NCBI GenBank assembly: GCA_022447205.1 | Contig: JAKVBQ010000008.1 | Location: 16,453-80,452 of the forward strand | Source of the DNA: Phycisphaerales bacterium | GTDB lineage: Bacteria > Planctomycetota > Phycisphaerae > Phycisphaerales > SM1A02 | DNA length: 64,000 bases | Direction of reading: 5' to 3' | Shown: in pieces, positions 26,231-35,742 of the stretch | Numbering within the stretch: position 1 is the stretch's first letter | Layout of the letters: every line of letters begins with the position of its first letter | The notes under the pieces: generated by a model | What the model was told of the DNA's origin: nothing | What the model saw: the letters and a program-made list of their open reading frames with translations, nothing else | Databases searched by the model: none | Position numbers and translations under genes: made by a program

Positions 26231-27430
26231 TTACGTGAAGAGACCGGGGAAAACTTCAGCCCCGACATCGAGCAGCACCGGGCGCAGGAAGACCACGAGC
26301 ACCACCGCGAGCGCAAGATGCGGGCCGTAGGGGAGCTCCTTGCCGAGACCCGGGAGGACCCGCCCCCCGATGGCACGCAGGAGCACCCAGAGCAGGCCGA
26401 AGAAGGGCGCGAGGAAGAAGGCGACCACCGGATCCACGCAACCGAAGGCCGCACCCACCGCTCCAAGCAGGTGGACGTCACCTGCCCCCATCGCCTCCTT
26501 GCCGAAGGCCAGGGAGCCGAGGATCCGGACCGCCCAGACGACCCCTGCACCGCAGAGCCAGCCCCCGACCGAGGCGCCAAGCGCCATCACCAGAAGGGGC
26601 GGCTGCCCGTCGAGTGAGCGACCGATGAAAAAACCCGCGGCAATGCCCAGCAGGCAGGGCAGGAGGAAGAGCAGCTCGACGAGCATCTCACGTCGGGCAT
26701 GTGGGTAGTCCGCCAGGACATCCCCTTCCTGCACGTAGTCCTCGTAGTCCTCGAAGCTGTACCGCAGCACCCCGGTACGGAGCAGGCCCACGCCGAGCAG
26801 CGCCCCACCCAGCCCACCGAATGCGGCGATCGAGGCGGCCCAGCCGAGCGTCGGAATCGGCCACTCCCCCACCACCTTGGCATGGACCGGCAGGAGGGCC
26901 TGGATCGGCCAAAGGATCCAGCAGGCGATCGTCGTGAACCAGGGAATCTGGATCGGGATGATGAAGGTCCGGGCATCGATCACGGTCATCGCGAAGAGAC
27001 CGAGCAAGGTGAGCGCCCAGCAGAGGTAGGCCGGCCAGGAGCCGACGAGCTTCTGGCGATACCACCACTCACCACCGATCGCACTCCAGAAGTCGCTCGG
27101 TGGGATGAGATAGAGCAGCGCGGCCAGGCCGGCGAGCAACACGCCACCGGCGACCTCGACCAGGGGGTACTGGATCGAGATGCCGGCCGAACATCGGCCG
27201 CATCGACCGCGCAGGAGGAGCCAGCTGATGATCGGGATGTTGTCATGCCAGCGGAGGCGCGCACCGCATCGGGGACAGCGGCTTGGTGGGGAGACCACGC
27301 TGAGCCCGTTGGGCAGTCGATACATGACGACGTTCAGGAACGAGCCGGCGCAGGCACCGAAGGCGAAGATGAAGGCGAGCCCGACCCCCCAGCTCAACCA
27401 TTGCATCGTTGTCATCGATAGAGAACCCAC
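26231..27430 (-). CDS. prepilin peptidase (PilD/GspO family)
   Basis: 399-residue inner-membrane aspartic protease that cleaves and N-methylates type IV prepilins and type II secretion pseudopilins. Residues [12 protein letters not shown] precede the zinc site with two CxxC pairs (CPRCGARL and [10 protein letters not shown]). Catalytic aspartates: [11 protein letters not shown] and [12 protein letters not shown] cytoplasmic insert of about 30 residues ([20 protein letters not shown]) separates the two, longer than in PilD. No pilin or secretion gene is close. GTG at 27430 is used because GAGGAG sits six bases before it; ATG 27415 is an alternative. Confidence 0.93.
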   Translation of the reverse strand: MGSLSMTTMQWLSWGVGLAFIFAFGACAGSFLNVVMYRLPNGLSVVSPPSRCPRCGARLRWHDNIPIISWLLLRGRCGRCSAGISIQYPLVEVAGGVLLAGLAALLYLIPPSDFWSAIGGEWWYRQKLVGSWPAYLCWALTLLGLFAMTVIDARTFIIPIQIPWFTTIACWILWPIQALLPVHAKVVGEWPIPTLGWAASIAAFGGLGGALLGVGLLRTGVLRYSFEDYEDYVQEGDVLADYPHARREMLVELLFLLPCLLGIAAGFFIGRSLDGQPPLLVMALGASVGGWLCGAGVVWAVRILGSLAFGKEAMGAGDVHLLGAVGAAFGCVDPVVAFFLAPFFGLLWVLLRAIGGRVLPGLGKELPYGPHLALAVVLVVFLRPVLLDVGAEVFPGLFT

Positions 27431-27491
27431 GCAGTGCTCCTCTGGCTCACCGGGACACGCAGGGCGCTCCGCAGATCACTACATCGGTCGA

Positions 27492-27761
27492 TCACCCCTC
27501 GGGAGGTGCCTCTTCCGAGTGAATTTCATCGATTCGGAGGGACTTGACCCGCTGCTCGGCGTCGCCAAGGACCGCCTTGCAGCGCTTGATCAGCTGATCA
27601 CCACGCTGGTACGCGGCGATCGAAGCCTCCAGGCCGATCTCGCCCTGCTCGATCCTGCTGATGATCTCCTCCAGCGCATGGAGTGCTTCCTCGAACGGAA
27701 GGGAGGCGATCTCGGGATCCAGTTCGGTGGACGGGGCGTCGTCTTTTCGCTTCGCAGCCAT
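27492..27761 (-). CDS. xseB: exodeoxyribonuclease VII small subunit
   Basis: 89 residues, the normal size for XseB. The family helix pair is seen: LPFEEALHALEEIISRIEQG, then GLEASIAAYQRGDQLIKRC and a final AEQRVKSL helix. Together with XseA it degrades single-stranded DNA to oligonucleotides. It follows xseA by 9 bp. Confidence 0.95.
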   Translation of the reverse strand: MAAKRKDDAPSTELDPEIASLPFEEALHALEEIISRIEQGEIGLEASIAAYQRGDQLIKRCKAVLGDAEQRVKSLRIDEIHSEEAPPEG

Positions 27762-27770
27762 GAGCGGAGT

Positions 27771-29192
27771 CTACTCCGAGGGTGGTGTTTGGTCGACAGG
27801 CGGATCCTCGGTGCGGTCCTGCACCGTGGCATCGAACCGGCCGTCGGACAGGATCGTGGTCAGGGTCTGGCCGGAACGGACATCGCGAATCGAGCGCACG
27901 ACCCGACCATCCGCATCGAGGGTGCAGGCATACCCGCGAGCGAGCACCGCCCTTGGACCGACGCTTCGGAGTTGCCTCGATCGTGCATCGAGGTCCGACG
28001 CGGCACGCTGCAGTCGTCCGTCCAGTGCCAGCGCGAGCCGATCCTGCAATGCCGTGACCTTCGCACCGGCAGCCGACACCTGCGCGGTCGGCCGTTTTCC
28101 TTCGAGTGCGGTGGCAAGATTCGCCATCCTCAACCGTTTCCGATCGAAGGAGGCCGCGAGCGCACGGACCAGCCGAGCGGGGCTGCGTCCGAATCGTTCC
28201 CGCATCAGTTCCAATCGGCGCCGCAAGGCGGAGGCGAGCCGATCCGCCTGATAGTCGACCTGGGCCAGCAGTTCCTCCGCATCAGGCACCAGGTGCACCG
28301 CGGCCTGGGTCGGGGTCGATGCCCGTTGATCGGCGACGAGTTCGATGATCGAGGTGTCGACCTCGTGACCGATCGCGGCGACCAGCGGCGTCCGGCAGCG
28401 ATACGCGGCATCCGCCACGACACGCTCGTTGAACGCCCAGAGATCCTCGCGAGAACCACCTCCGCGCGTGACGAGGATCGCATCGATCCCGAGGCGTGAC
28501 GCATTCCGATCGAGCCCGGTGATCGCGCGGGCGATCTCTGCGGCGGCGCCGTCCCCCTGGACCCGGACATCGACGACCAGAAGTTCGACCGACGGCATCC
28601 GGTTCGCGGCGGTGCGACGGACGTCCTCGATCGCAGCACCACTCGCCGAGGTCACCACCGCGATGCGACGCGGGAACCCGGGGAGCGCCTGCTTGTGCCG
28701 CTCGTCGAAGTATCCCGCCTCCTTCAGCTCGGCACACAACGCCCTGAACTGCTGTTCAAGCGTGCCTTCGCCCTTGCGTTCGATCTTCGTCACGTAGAAC
28801 TGGGTGCGTCCCCCCGGTACCCAGTGGGAGACCCGACCGGTGACCAGGACCTCCTCGCCGGCATCGAGTGGTGGATCGAGAGCGACCCGTTCCGCATCCG
28901 AACGCCACATGACACAGGGCAGCACCGACCCCTCGTCCTTGATCGAGAAGTACCAGTGGCCGCGACGGTTGAGGTTGGTCAGTTCACCGAGCACCCGGAT
29001 CGAGCCACGGAAGCCGTCCTCGAGATGTCTCTTGATCCGTTCGTTGAGCAGGCTCGGGGTCAACGTGGGATCCGGCTTCGGGGCCGAACCGGGCTCGCCC
29101 CCTCCCGAGGACGGGGGCGGAGGCGCATCCGGGGGTTGTTCCCAGAGGGAACCGCCCAGGGCGGCATCGGGATTGAAGGGCTTCCTCGCCAT
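27771..29192 (-). CDS. xseA: exodeoxyribonuclease VII large subunit
   Basis: 473 residues with the XseA layout: OB-fold N-terminal domain (about 35-130, VLGELTNLNRRGHWYFSIKD), catalytic core (FPRRIAVVTSASGAAIED, RGGGSREDLWAFNE, AIGHEVDTSIIELVADQRA STP-type region) and a C-terminal helical part with the YACTLDADGRVVRS end. A Pro/Gly-rich N-terminal stretch precedes the OB fold. The start is ATG 29192, which shares the CCATGG palindrome with the recG start on the other strand; a longer form from 29237 or 29285 cannot be excluded. Confidence 0.94.
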   Translation of the reverse strand: MARKPFNPDAALGGSLWEQPPDAPPPPSSGGGEPGSAPKPDPTLTPSLLNERIKRHLEDGFRGSIRVLGELTNLNRRGHWYFSIKDEGSVLPCVMWRSDAERVALDPPLDAGEEVLVTGRVSHWVPGGRTQFYVTKIERKGEGTLEQQFRALCAELKEAGYFDERHKQALPGFPRRIAVVTSASGAAIEDVRRTAANRMPSVELLVVDVRVQGDGAAAEIARAITGLDRNASRLGIDAILVTRGGGSREDLWAFNERVVADAAYRCRTPLVAAIGHEVDTSIIELVADQRASTPTQAAVHLVPDAEELLAQVDYQADRLASALRRRLELMRERFGRSPARLVRALAASFDRKRLRMANLATALEGKRPTAQVSAAGAKVTALQDRLALALDGRLQRAASDLDARSRQLRSVGPRAVLARGYACTLDADGRVVRSIRDVRSGQTLTTILSDGRFDATVQDRTEDPPVDQTPPSE

Positions 29193-31329
29193 GGGACGTA
29201 CAATAGACGCACTCGCCGTGTCAGATACGAAATCCATCTCGATCCACACCCCACTCGGAACCCTGCCCGGGATCGGGGAGGCCATGCGCGGACGGTTCGC
29301 CCGACTGGGACTGAACGTCGTCGGTGACCTGCTTCGACACCTCCCGATGCGCTACGAGCACGAACTCGCGGAGCTTTCGATCGAGGCGGCCTGCGAACGG
29401 ATGGAAGCGGAACCCAAGGCCACGCTTGCGGTTCGCGGCACGATCGCGGTCATCCGCCGAGCGCCGGGCCGGCGCCCACGGATCGAGGCCACCCTCGAGG
29501 ACGAGACCGGCACCGCACGCCTGGTCTGGTTCAACGCCGGGTGGGTGATGGGCAAGCTCCATCCGGGCTTCGAACTCCTGGTCCAGGGCAAGGGCAGCCT
29601 CTATCGCGACACCCTCCAATTCTCGAATCCACGCTTCACGGTCCTTGACGATGACGAACCAGCCCCGCCGTCGAACGAGGATCGACTCCGACCGATCTAT
29701 CCGGGCAGCGAGGAACTCCCCTCCGCACGCATCGAACGCACGATCGAAGGCATCCTCGAAGCCGCCATCCGTGAGATCGAGGACCCCCTGCCGGAAACCT
29801 ACCGCGTGCAACGCGGGCTGATGCCGCTCGCCGATGCCTACCGGGCCGCGCATGCCCCGAAGGACGAGGAGGAGGCACGTCGCGCACGGGAACGCCTCGC
29901 CTTCGATGAACTGCTGCTGCTCCAGCTCGGCGTCATGATGCGCCGACACCACCTGCGCGAACGACTGCGGGCACCTGCACTCCGTTGGGATGACGAACTC
30001 GACGCGAGGATTCGCGCACGCTTCCCGTTCTCCCTGACCGGTGCGCAGTCACAGGTGATCCGCGAGATCGCCGCCGACCTCGCGCGGGAAGGCCCGATGA
30101 ATCGCCTGCTGCAGGGAGACGTCGGTGCGGGCAAGACCGTCGTCGCCCTCTACGGCATGCTCCTCGCCGCGGCCACCGGACACCAGGCGTGCCTGATGGC
30201 GCCGACGGAACTCCTGGCCGAACAGCACCTCGCCTCGATCAGGTCGATGCTCGCGGACAGCGACGTCGAGATCGTCCTCCTGACCGGCGGCCTCCCCGCC
30301 GCGATCCGACGGGAACGCCTCGAACGCATCGCCTCGGGCGACGTCGACATCGTGGTGGGCACGCATGCACTTCTCACCGAGAGCGTCCGCTTCAAGAGCC
30401 TCGCCCTCGCGGTGGTCGACGAACAGCACCGGTTCGGTGTCGCCCAGCGTGCCGCACTCCGGGAGAAGAGCGCGTCCGATGACCTGGTGCCCCATGTCCT
30501 GGTGATGACCGCGACACCGATTCCACGCACGCTGTCCCTCACGCTCTTCGGGGACCTCGACGTCTCGGTGATCGACGGGAGGCTGCCGGGACGGACGCCG
30601 GTCGTGACCCGCGTCGTCGGTGACGAGAAGCGTGACGACGTCTACGGCTACGTCGCGGACCGGCTGGCCCGGGGCGAGCAGGCGTACGTGGTCGTGCCCG
30701 CGATCGACGAATCGGATCTCGGCCTTGCCGACGTCCACTCGCACCTGGAACGACTGGCGGCAGGGTCGCTCGCCGGCTGCACGATCGAGGCGATGCACGG
30801 CCGACTCGATGCCGGGGAACGTGACGCGGTGATGCAACGCTTCCGTGACGGGGAGACCCAGTGCCTGGTCGCGACGGTCGTCATCGAGGTCGGGGTCGAT
30901 GTTCCCAGGGCGACGGTCATCGTCGTCGAACACGCGGAGCGCTTCGGACTCGCCCAGCTCCACCAGCTTCGGGGGCGCGTGGGCCGTGGCGAACTGCGCG
31001 GGGTCTGCGCCCTGATCGGCAACCCCACCACGGATGATGCGACCCGACGCCTGGAGGCGATCGCCTCGACGGAGGATGGCTTCGCGATCGCGGAGCTGGA
31101 TCTCGGGATCCGGGGACCGGGCGAACTCTTCGGTGCACGACAGTCGGGGCTGCCGCCCTTCCGCGTCGCGGACCTTGCCCGCGACATCGAGCTGTTGAAC
31201 AAGGCCCGCACCGATGCGGCGGCCTGGATCGAGCGCTCGCCGGAACTCGCGGCACCCGAGGAGGCCCTGCTCAGGCGGAAGCTGATGCTGGTCTATGGCG
31301 AGGCCCTCGGCATCGGCGACGTCGGCTGA
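29191..31329 (+). CDS. recG: ATP-dependent DNA helicase RecG
   Basis: 712-residue branch-migration helicase that reverses stalled replication forks. N-terminal wedge/OB region (VRGTIAVIRRAPG...LVWFNAGWV), helicase domain 1 with Walker A GDVGAGKTVVA, DEQH box in VVDEQHRFG, motif III VMTATPIPRTLSLT, domain 2 with VATVVIEVGVDVP and QLRGRVGRGE, ending in the family TRG-type wedge contact region. GAAGGG lies ten bases before ATG 29191; GTG 29218 is an alternative and would remove the overlap with xseA. Length is normal. Confidence 0.96.
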   Translation: MGRTIDALAVSDTKSISIHTPLGTLPGIGEAMRGRFARLGLNVVGDLLRHLPMRYEHELAELSIEAACERMEAEPKATLAVRGTIAVIRRAPGRRPRIEATLEDETGTARLVWFNAGWVMGKLHPGFELLVQGKGSLYRDTLQFSNPRFTVLDDDEPAPPSNEDRLRPIYPGSEELPSARIERTIEGILEAAIREIEDPLPETYRVQRGLMPLADAYRAAHAPKDEEEARRARERLAFDELLLLQLGVMMRRHHLRERLRAPALRWDDELDARIRARFPFSLTGAQSQVIREIAADLAREGPMNRLLQGDVGAGKTVVALYGMLLAAATGHQACLMAPTELLAEQHLASIRSMLADSDVEIVLLTGGLPAAIRRERLERIASGDVDIVVGTHALLTESVRFKSLALAVVDEQHRFGVAQRAALREKSASDDLVPHVLVMTATPIPRTLSLTLFGDLDVSVIDGRLPGRTPVVTRVVGDEKRDDVYGYVADRLARGEQAYVVVPAIDESDLGLADVHSHLERLAAGSLAGCTIEAMHGRLDAGERDAVMQRFRDGETQCLVATVVIEVGVDVPRATVIVVEHAERFGLAQLHQLRGRVGRGELRGVCALIGNPTTDDATRRLEAIASTEDGFAIAELDLGIRGPGELFGARQSGLPPFRVADLARDIELLNKARTDAAAWIERSPELAAPEEALLRRKLMLVYGEALGIGDVG

Positions 31330-31363
31330 ACAGGCGAACGGTCCCGGGTGGTATGGTCCGGAC

Positions 31364-33112
31364 ATGAGCAGCAACCGCGACCTCGCCGATCGATTCCTCG
31401 AAGCCGCCGCGATCATGGAGATCACGGGCGCGAACGGCTTCCGAGTGAACGCGGTCACGAAGGTCGCCCGGATCCTCGAGGACCTGCCCACCGAGATCGC
31501 CCCGATGGCGGACGACCTCAAGGCGCTGCAGGCGATCGACGGCATCGGCAAGTCGAGTGCGGAGAAGATCAAGGAATTCGTCGAGACCGGGACGATCAAG
31601 GATTTCGACGCGTTGCGCGAATCGATCCCTCCCGGACTGATCGAGGTCCTCGATGTGCCCGGGCTCGGCCCGAAGACGGTGAAGGTCCTCTGGGAGAAGG
31701 GCGACGTCGTCGATGTCGAGAGCCTCAAGGCGAAGATCGATTCCGGCGAGCTCGAGGGCATTCCCAGGATGGGCGCGAAGACCCTCGCCAACATCCGGGA
31801 CGCCATCGATTTCAGCGAGCGCAGCGCCGGTCGCATGCGACTCGGCGAGGCACTGCCGCTTGCCGACGCCCTGGTGGCGAGGCTCTCGAATGCACGCGGC
31901 GTGACTCGCATCGCCTACGCGGGCAGCCTGCGACGGGGCCGCGAGACGATCGGTGACATCGACATCCTCGTGGCCTCGACCACGCCGGAGAGCCCCACCG
32001 CCGCACTCACGAAGATGCCGGGTGTCGAGAAGGTCCTGCTCTCCGGCGAGACCAAGACCAGCGTCCGGCTCGAGTCCGGCGTCCAGGTCGACCTGCGCAT
32101 CGTCCCGGAATCGACCTTTGGTGCCGCACTCCTCTACTTCACGGGCAGCAAGGAGCACAACGTGATGCTGCGGGAGATCGCGATCGCGAAGTCGATGCGC
32201 CTGAACGAATACGGACTCTTCCCGGATGATGGCGCGGAGGAACCACCCCAGAAGCGCGGGATCGAACCGGTCGCCTCGGCGAGCGAACAGGACATCTACG
32301 ACGCGCTGGACATCAGGTTCCTGCCACCCGAACTCCGGGAGGACCGCAACCCTGTCGACTGGTCGGTGCCCGAAGACCTGGTCACGGTCAAGGCCATCAA
32401 GGCGGAGCTGCACTGCCATACCGATGCCTCCGACGGCGTGATGACCCTCGATGAACTGATCGAGCAGGCGCGCAAGCGAGACTTCCACACCCTCGCGGTC
32501 ACCGACCACTCCCGTTCGAGCGTCCAGGCGAACGGCCTGTCGGTCGATCGCCTGCTGGCCCAGATCGACGAGATCCACGAGGCGAACGAACGATACGAGG
32601 ACATCACGGTCCTCGCCGGCAGCGAAGTCGACATCCTCGCCGACGGACGCCTCGACTACGACGACGAGATCCTCGCCAGACTCGACTGGGTCGTGGCAAG
32701 CCCGCACACCAGCCTGCGGCAGGACCCCGCGAAGGCGACGGCACGCCTGGTGAAGGCGATCGAGCATCCGCTGGTCCATGTGCTCGGCCACCCCACCGGT
32801 CGACTGATCAATGAACGCGAGGGACTCTCGCCCGACATGGCGGAACTCATCGCGGCCGCGAAGGCGCACGACACCGCGCTGGAACTGAACGCGAATCCGT
32901 GGCGGCTCGACCTGCGCGACAAGCACGTCAGGCTGGCAAGCACGGAGGGTGCCCTGGTGACGATCGATACCGACGCCCACCGACCGGCCGACTTCGACCT
33001 GCTGAAGTACGGGATCCTCACCGCACGGCGCGGCGGCCTCACGACCGGACTCTGCCCGAACTGCTGGGACCGGGAGCGCCTCCGAGCATGGATCGACTCG
33101 AAGCGAACTTGA
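31364..33112 (+). CDS. polX: DNA polymerase/3'-5' exonuclease PolX
   Basis: 582 residues, family X polymerase fused to a PHP domain. N-terminal helix-hairpin-helix 8-kDa-like domain (LKALQAIDGIGKSSAEKIKE), fingers HhH (PGLGPKTVKVLW), nucleotidyltransferase palm GSLRRGRETIGDIDILV carrying two catalytic Asp, third Asp in VQVDLRIVP. The PHP exonuclease has ELHCHTDASDG, VTDHS, GSEVDIL, GHPTGR and DTDAHRP, all metal ligands present. Acts in base-excision gap repair. Starts 35 bp after recG and is likely co-transcribed. Confidence 0.95.
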   Translation: MSSNRDLADRFLEAAAIMEITGANGFRVNAVTKVARILEDLPTEIAPMADDLKALQAIDGIGKSSAEKIKEFVETGTIKDFDALRESIPPGLIEVLDVPGLGPKTVKVLWEKGDVVDVESLKAKIDSGELEGIPRMGAKTLANIRDAIDFSERSAGRMRLGEALPLADALVARLSNARGVTRIAYAGSLRRGRETIGDIDILVASTTPESPTAALTKMPGVEKVLLSGETKTSVRLESGVQVDLRIVPESTFGAALLYFTGSKEHNVMLREIAIAKSMRLNEYGLFPDDGAEEPPQKRGIEPVASASEQDIYDALDIRFLPPELREDRNPVDWSVPEDLVTVKAIKAELHCHTDASDGVMTLDELIEQARKRDFHTLAVTDHSRSSVQANGLSVDRLLAQIDEIHEANERYEDITVLAGSEVDILADGRLDYDDEILARLDWVVASPHTSLRQDPAKATARLVKAIEHPLVHVLGHPTGRLINEREGLSPDMAELIAAAKAHDTALELNANPWRLDLRDKHVRLASTEGALVTIDTDAHRPADFDLLKYGILTARRGGLTTGLCPNCWDRERLRAWIDSKRT

Positions 33113-33134
33113 CGCTGGCAGGAAGGGACACCGC

Positions 33135-33719
33135 ATGAATCACGGCGAACAGTTCACGATCCGACGAAAAGTCTTCAAGATCTTCGGAGGCGCGTTCCAC
33201 ATCTACGATTCCAATGGCAGACTCGTCGGCTACTGCAAGCAGAAGGCCTTCAAGCTCCGGGAGGATCTCAGGATCCACACCGACGAGTCCTGCACCGAGA
33301 CGTTGCTGGTCATCTCCGCACGGAACATCATCGATTTCGGAGCGACCTACGACATCGGGCTCCCGGACGGTACCGCCCTCGGATCGATCAAGAGGATGGG
33401 CATCGCATCGACGGTCCTCAGGGACCACTGGGTCCTCCACGACCCCGAAGAGAACCAGATCGGCGAGATCCTCGAGGATGGCCAGGGCCTCGCGTTCGCC
33501 AGGCGGTTCGTTCCGCTGGTCAGTCTCCTGTCACCGCAGGTCTATCACCTGACGGCGACCGGAACCGAAGTGCCGGCTGTCAGCTACCGAACCCACATGA
33601 ACCTGTTCGTCAGGCGGCTCGGCATCCGGATCGAGCAGGATGCACCGGCACTCGACGAACGCCTGGTGCTCGGCATCGGTTGCCTCCTGTGCGCGATCGA
33701 GAGCAGGGATGAACGGTAG
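33135..33719 (+). CDS. LURP-one/Tubby-like (scramblase-fold) protein
   Basis: 194 residues resembling LURP-one-related (DUF567) proteins, whose fold is related to Tubby and phospholipid scramblases. Seen: FTIRRKVFKIFGGAFHIYDS, VGYCKQKAFKLREDLRIHTD, LGSIKRMGIASTVLRDHWVL and the hydrophobic tail at the end. Role in bacteria is not known; membrane-lipid binding is suggested by the fold. Start 33135 has AGGAAGGG upstream and lies 22 bp after polX. Confidence 0.8.
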   Translation: MNHGEQFTIRRKVFKIFGGAFHIYDSNGRLVGYCKQKAFKLREDLRIHTDESCTETLLVISARNIIDFGATYDIGLPDGTALGSIKRMGIASTVLRDHWVLHDPEENQIGEILEDGQGLAFARRFVPLVSLLSPQVYHLTATGTEVPAVSYRTHMNLFVRRLGIRIEQDAPALDERLVLGIGCLLCAIESRDER

Positions 33720-33771
33720 GAGCTGCTAGACTCGAGGCGTTCGCACGCACACCTGACGAAAGGACCACGCC

Positions 33772-34137
33772 ATGTGGATCATCGGAGCCGTCATCCAGGT
33801 CATCATCAACGGCCTCATCTTCGGAGTCATTCTCCAGATCGCCAGCAAGATCGTCCTCAAGGATTCGATCGACTTCGGCGACGCCTTCAAGACCGCGATC
33901 GTGGCCTCCGCAGGGATCATCTTCGGCGACTACGCCCTGGTCGCGATGTTCGACGGAGGTGGCTACCAGGTCGCCAGGATCGCGAGTTACTTCCTCATCT
34001 GGACCCTCGCGCTCATGATCGTGGTCGGACTTGATCTCGTGCAATCCCTGCTGATCTCGGTGGCCTTCATGGTGATCACCTGGCTCGTGATCATGCTGTT
34101 CGGCCTGATCCTTGGAGCGACGCTCGCCGTGGCCTGA
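33772..34137 (+). CDS. small four-helix membrane protein, unknown function
   Basis: 121 residues and almost all hydrophobic: helices at about 3-24, 40-60, 70-90 and 94-118 with only short polar turns (KDSIDFGDAFK, DGGGYQ). No family recognised. AAAGGA precedes ATG 33772. Lies between the LURP-one gene and ffh on the same strand, 52 and 78 bp from them. Confidence 0.7.
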   Translation: MWIIGAVIQVIINGLIFGVILQIASKIVLKDSIDFGDAFKTAIVASAGIIFGDYALVAMFDGGGYQVARIASYFLIWTLALMIVVGLDLVQSLLISVAFMVITWLVIMLFGLILGATLAVA

Positions 34138-34215
34138 CCCGGGACACCGGAAGAGCCCGGCTGGTGGTACCCTGTTCCACCACGAGAAAGACGTCACCCA
34201 CCGAGACCCACGACG

Positions 34216-35697
34216 ATGTTCGAGACCCTCTCCAATCGACTGAACACGGCCTTCCGCTCCCTGTCGGGACGTGGCCGCATCTCCGAGGAGAACGTCCGCG
34301 ACGCGATGAAGGAGGTCCGGCGCAGCCTGCTCGAGGCCGACGTCAATCTCGAGGTGGTCACCCAGTTCTGCGAGGAAGTGACCCAGGAGGCGATCGGCTC
34401 CGAGGTCCTCAAGAGTCTCAAGCCAGACGAACAGATGATCGGCATCGTCCACGCCAGGCTCGTGGACCTCATGGGACCGGTCGACTCGCAGCTCCTGATG
34501 GTCGACCCGCCACCCACCGTGGTGATGATGTGCGGCCTCCAGGGAACGGGCAAGACCACCACCTGCGGCAAGCTCGCGGCCTGGCTGAAGAAGCGAGGCA
34601 AGCGTGTCCTGGTCGCGGCCGCCGACCTCCAGCGCCCTGCCGCAGTCGAACAGCTCCGCCAGGTCATCGAGGAATCGGTCGCGGAAGCACCCGGTGACGG
34701 GCACGTCGCCTTCCACGGTGAACCGGACAAGTGCGCTGAATACGGCAAGGCCACCGGCGTCGCGGTGCAGGTCTGCCAGCGCGCGCTGAAGCGAGCACGG
34801 ACCGAACGCTTCGACGTCCTGCTCCTCGACACCGCGGGTCGTCTCCACGTCGACGACGACCTCATGAAGGAGATCGAGGCGATCGACCGGTCGGTCCAGC
34901 CCCACCAGCGCATGCTGGTGGTCGACGCGATGACCGGTCAGGACGCCGTCAACTCCGCACGGGAATTCAACGACCGACTGGCGATCGACGGCGTCATCCT
35001 GACCAAGTTCGATTCCGACACCCGCGGTGGCGCCGCACTCAGCGTGAAGCGAGTCACCGGCGCACCGATCAAGTTCGTCGGTATCGGCGAGAAGATCACC
35101 GCCCTCGAGGAGTTCCACCCCGAACGGATGGCCGGACGGATCCTCGGGATGGGCGACGTGGTCAGCCTCGTCGAGAAGGCGCATGAGGAGGTCGACGAGG
35201 AGGAGGCCGAGAAGCTCGCCGAGAAGATGGCGAAGGGCCAGCTCACCCTCGACGACTTCACGAAGCAGCTCCGCACCATGCGCCGCATGGGCCCGCTGAA
35301 GCAGCTGCTCGGCATGCTGCCCGGCGTGGGCGGCGCGCTCAAGGACCTCGACATCGACGACAAGCAGCTCGATCGCCTCGAAGGCATCGTCAACTCGATG
35401 ACGCGGCGCGAACGCGAGGACACCTCGGTCCTCTCGAAGAGCCGGACCAAGCGGATCGCCAACGGTGCGGGCGTCCCGACCACCGAAGTCAACAAGCTCG
35501 TCAAGCAGTTCGGCGCGATGCAGAAGGTCACCAAGCAGATGGCCGGCATGGGTGCGATGGGCAAGATGAAGGCGATGCGCCAGATGCAGTCCGCCGGAGC
35601 CGGTGGCGGCATGGGCGGCATGCCGGGCTTCGGCACCCGCGGCTCGACCAAGACCAAGAGCGTCAAGAGCGGATTCAAGCGACGCAAGCGACGCTGA
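34216..35697 (+). CDS. ffh: signal recognition particle GTPase Ffh
   Basis: 493-residue SRP54 homologue that targets nascent membrane proteins to the Sec translocon. N domain helices (1-90), G1 GLQGTGKTT at 107-115, DTAGR at 205-209 (G3), TKFDSDTRGG (G4/insertion) and GIGEKITALEEF closing the GTPase. The M domain follows (about 330-440) with Met-rich helices, and a Gly/Met/Lys-rich tail of about 60 residues ends in RRKRR. No SRP RNA was found in the window. ATG 34216; conventional length. Confidence 0.96.
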   Translation: MFETLSNRLNTAFRSLSGRGRISEENVRDAMKEVRRSLLEADVNLEVVTQFCEEVTQEAIGSEVLKSLKPDEQMIGIVHARLVDLMGPVDSQLLMVDPPPTVVMMCGLQGTGKTTTCGKLAAWLKKRGKRVLVAAADLQRPAAVEQLRQVIEESVAEAPGDGHVAFHGEPDKCAEYGKATGVAVQVCQRALKRARTERFDVLLLDTAGRLHVDDDLMKEIEAIDRSVQPHQRMLVVDAMTGQDAVNSAREFNDRLAIDGVILTKFDSDTRGGAALSVKRVTGAPIKFVGIGEKITALEEFHPERMAGRILGMGDVVSLVEKAHEEVDEEEAEKLAEKMAKGQLTLDDFTKQLRTMRRMGPLKQLLGMLPGVGGALKDLDIDDKQLDRLEGIVNSMTRREREDTSVLSKSRTKRIANGAGVPTTEVNKLVKQFGAMQKVTKQMAGMGAMGKMKAMRQMQSAGAGGGMGGMPGFGTRGSTKTKSVKSGFKRRKRR

Positions 35698-35742
35698 ATT
35701 CCGAACCGGACGAATCCACCGCATGTGATGCGCCCGGGGCGC

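Noticed and set aside
33610-35724. 704-residue open frame opposite ffh and its neighbour
   Set aside because: His/Asp/Leu-rich antisense shadow of ffh and the membrane protein; no independent start signal.
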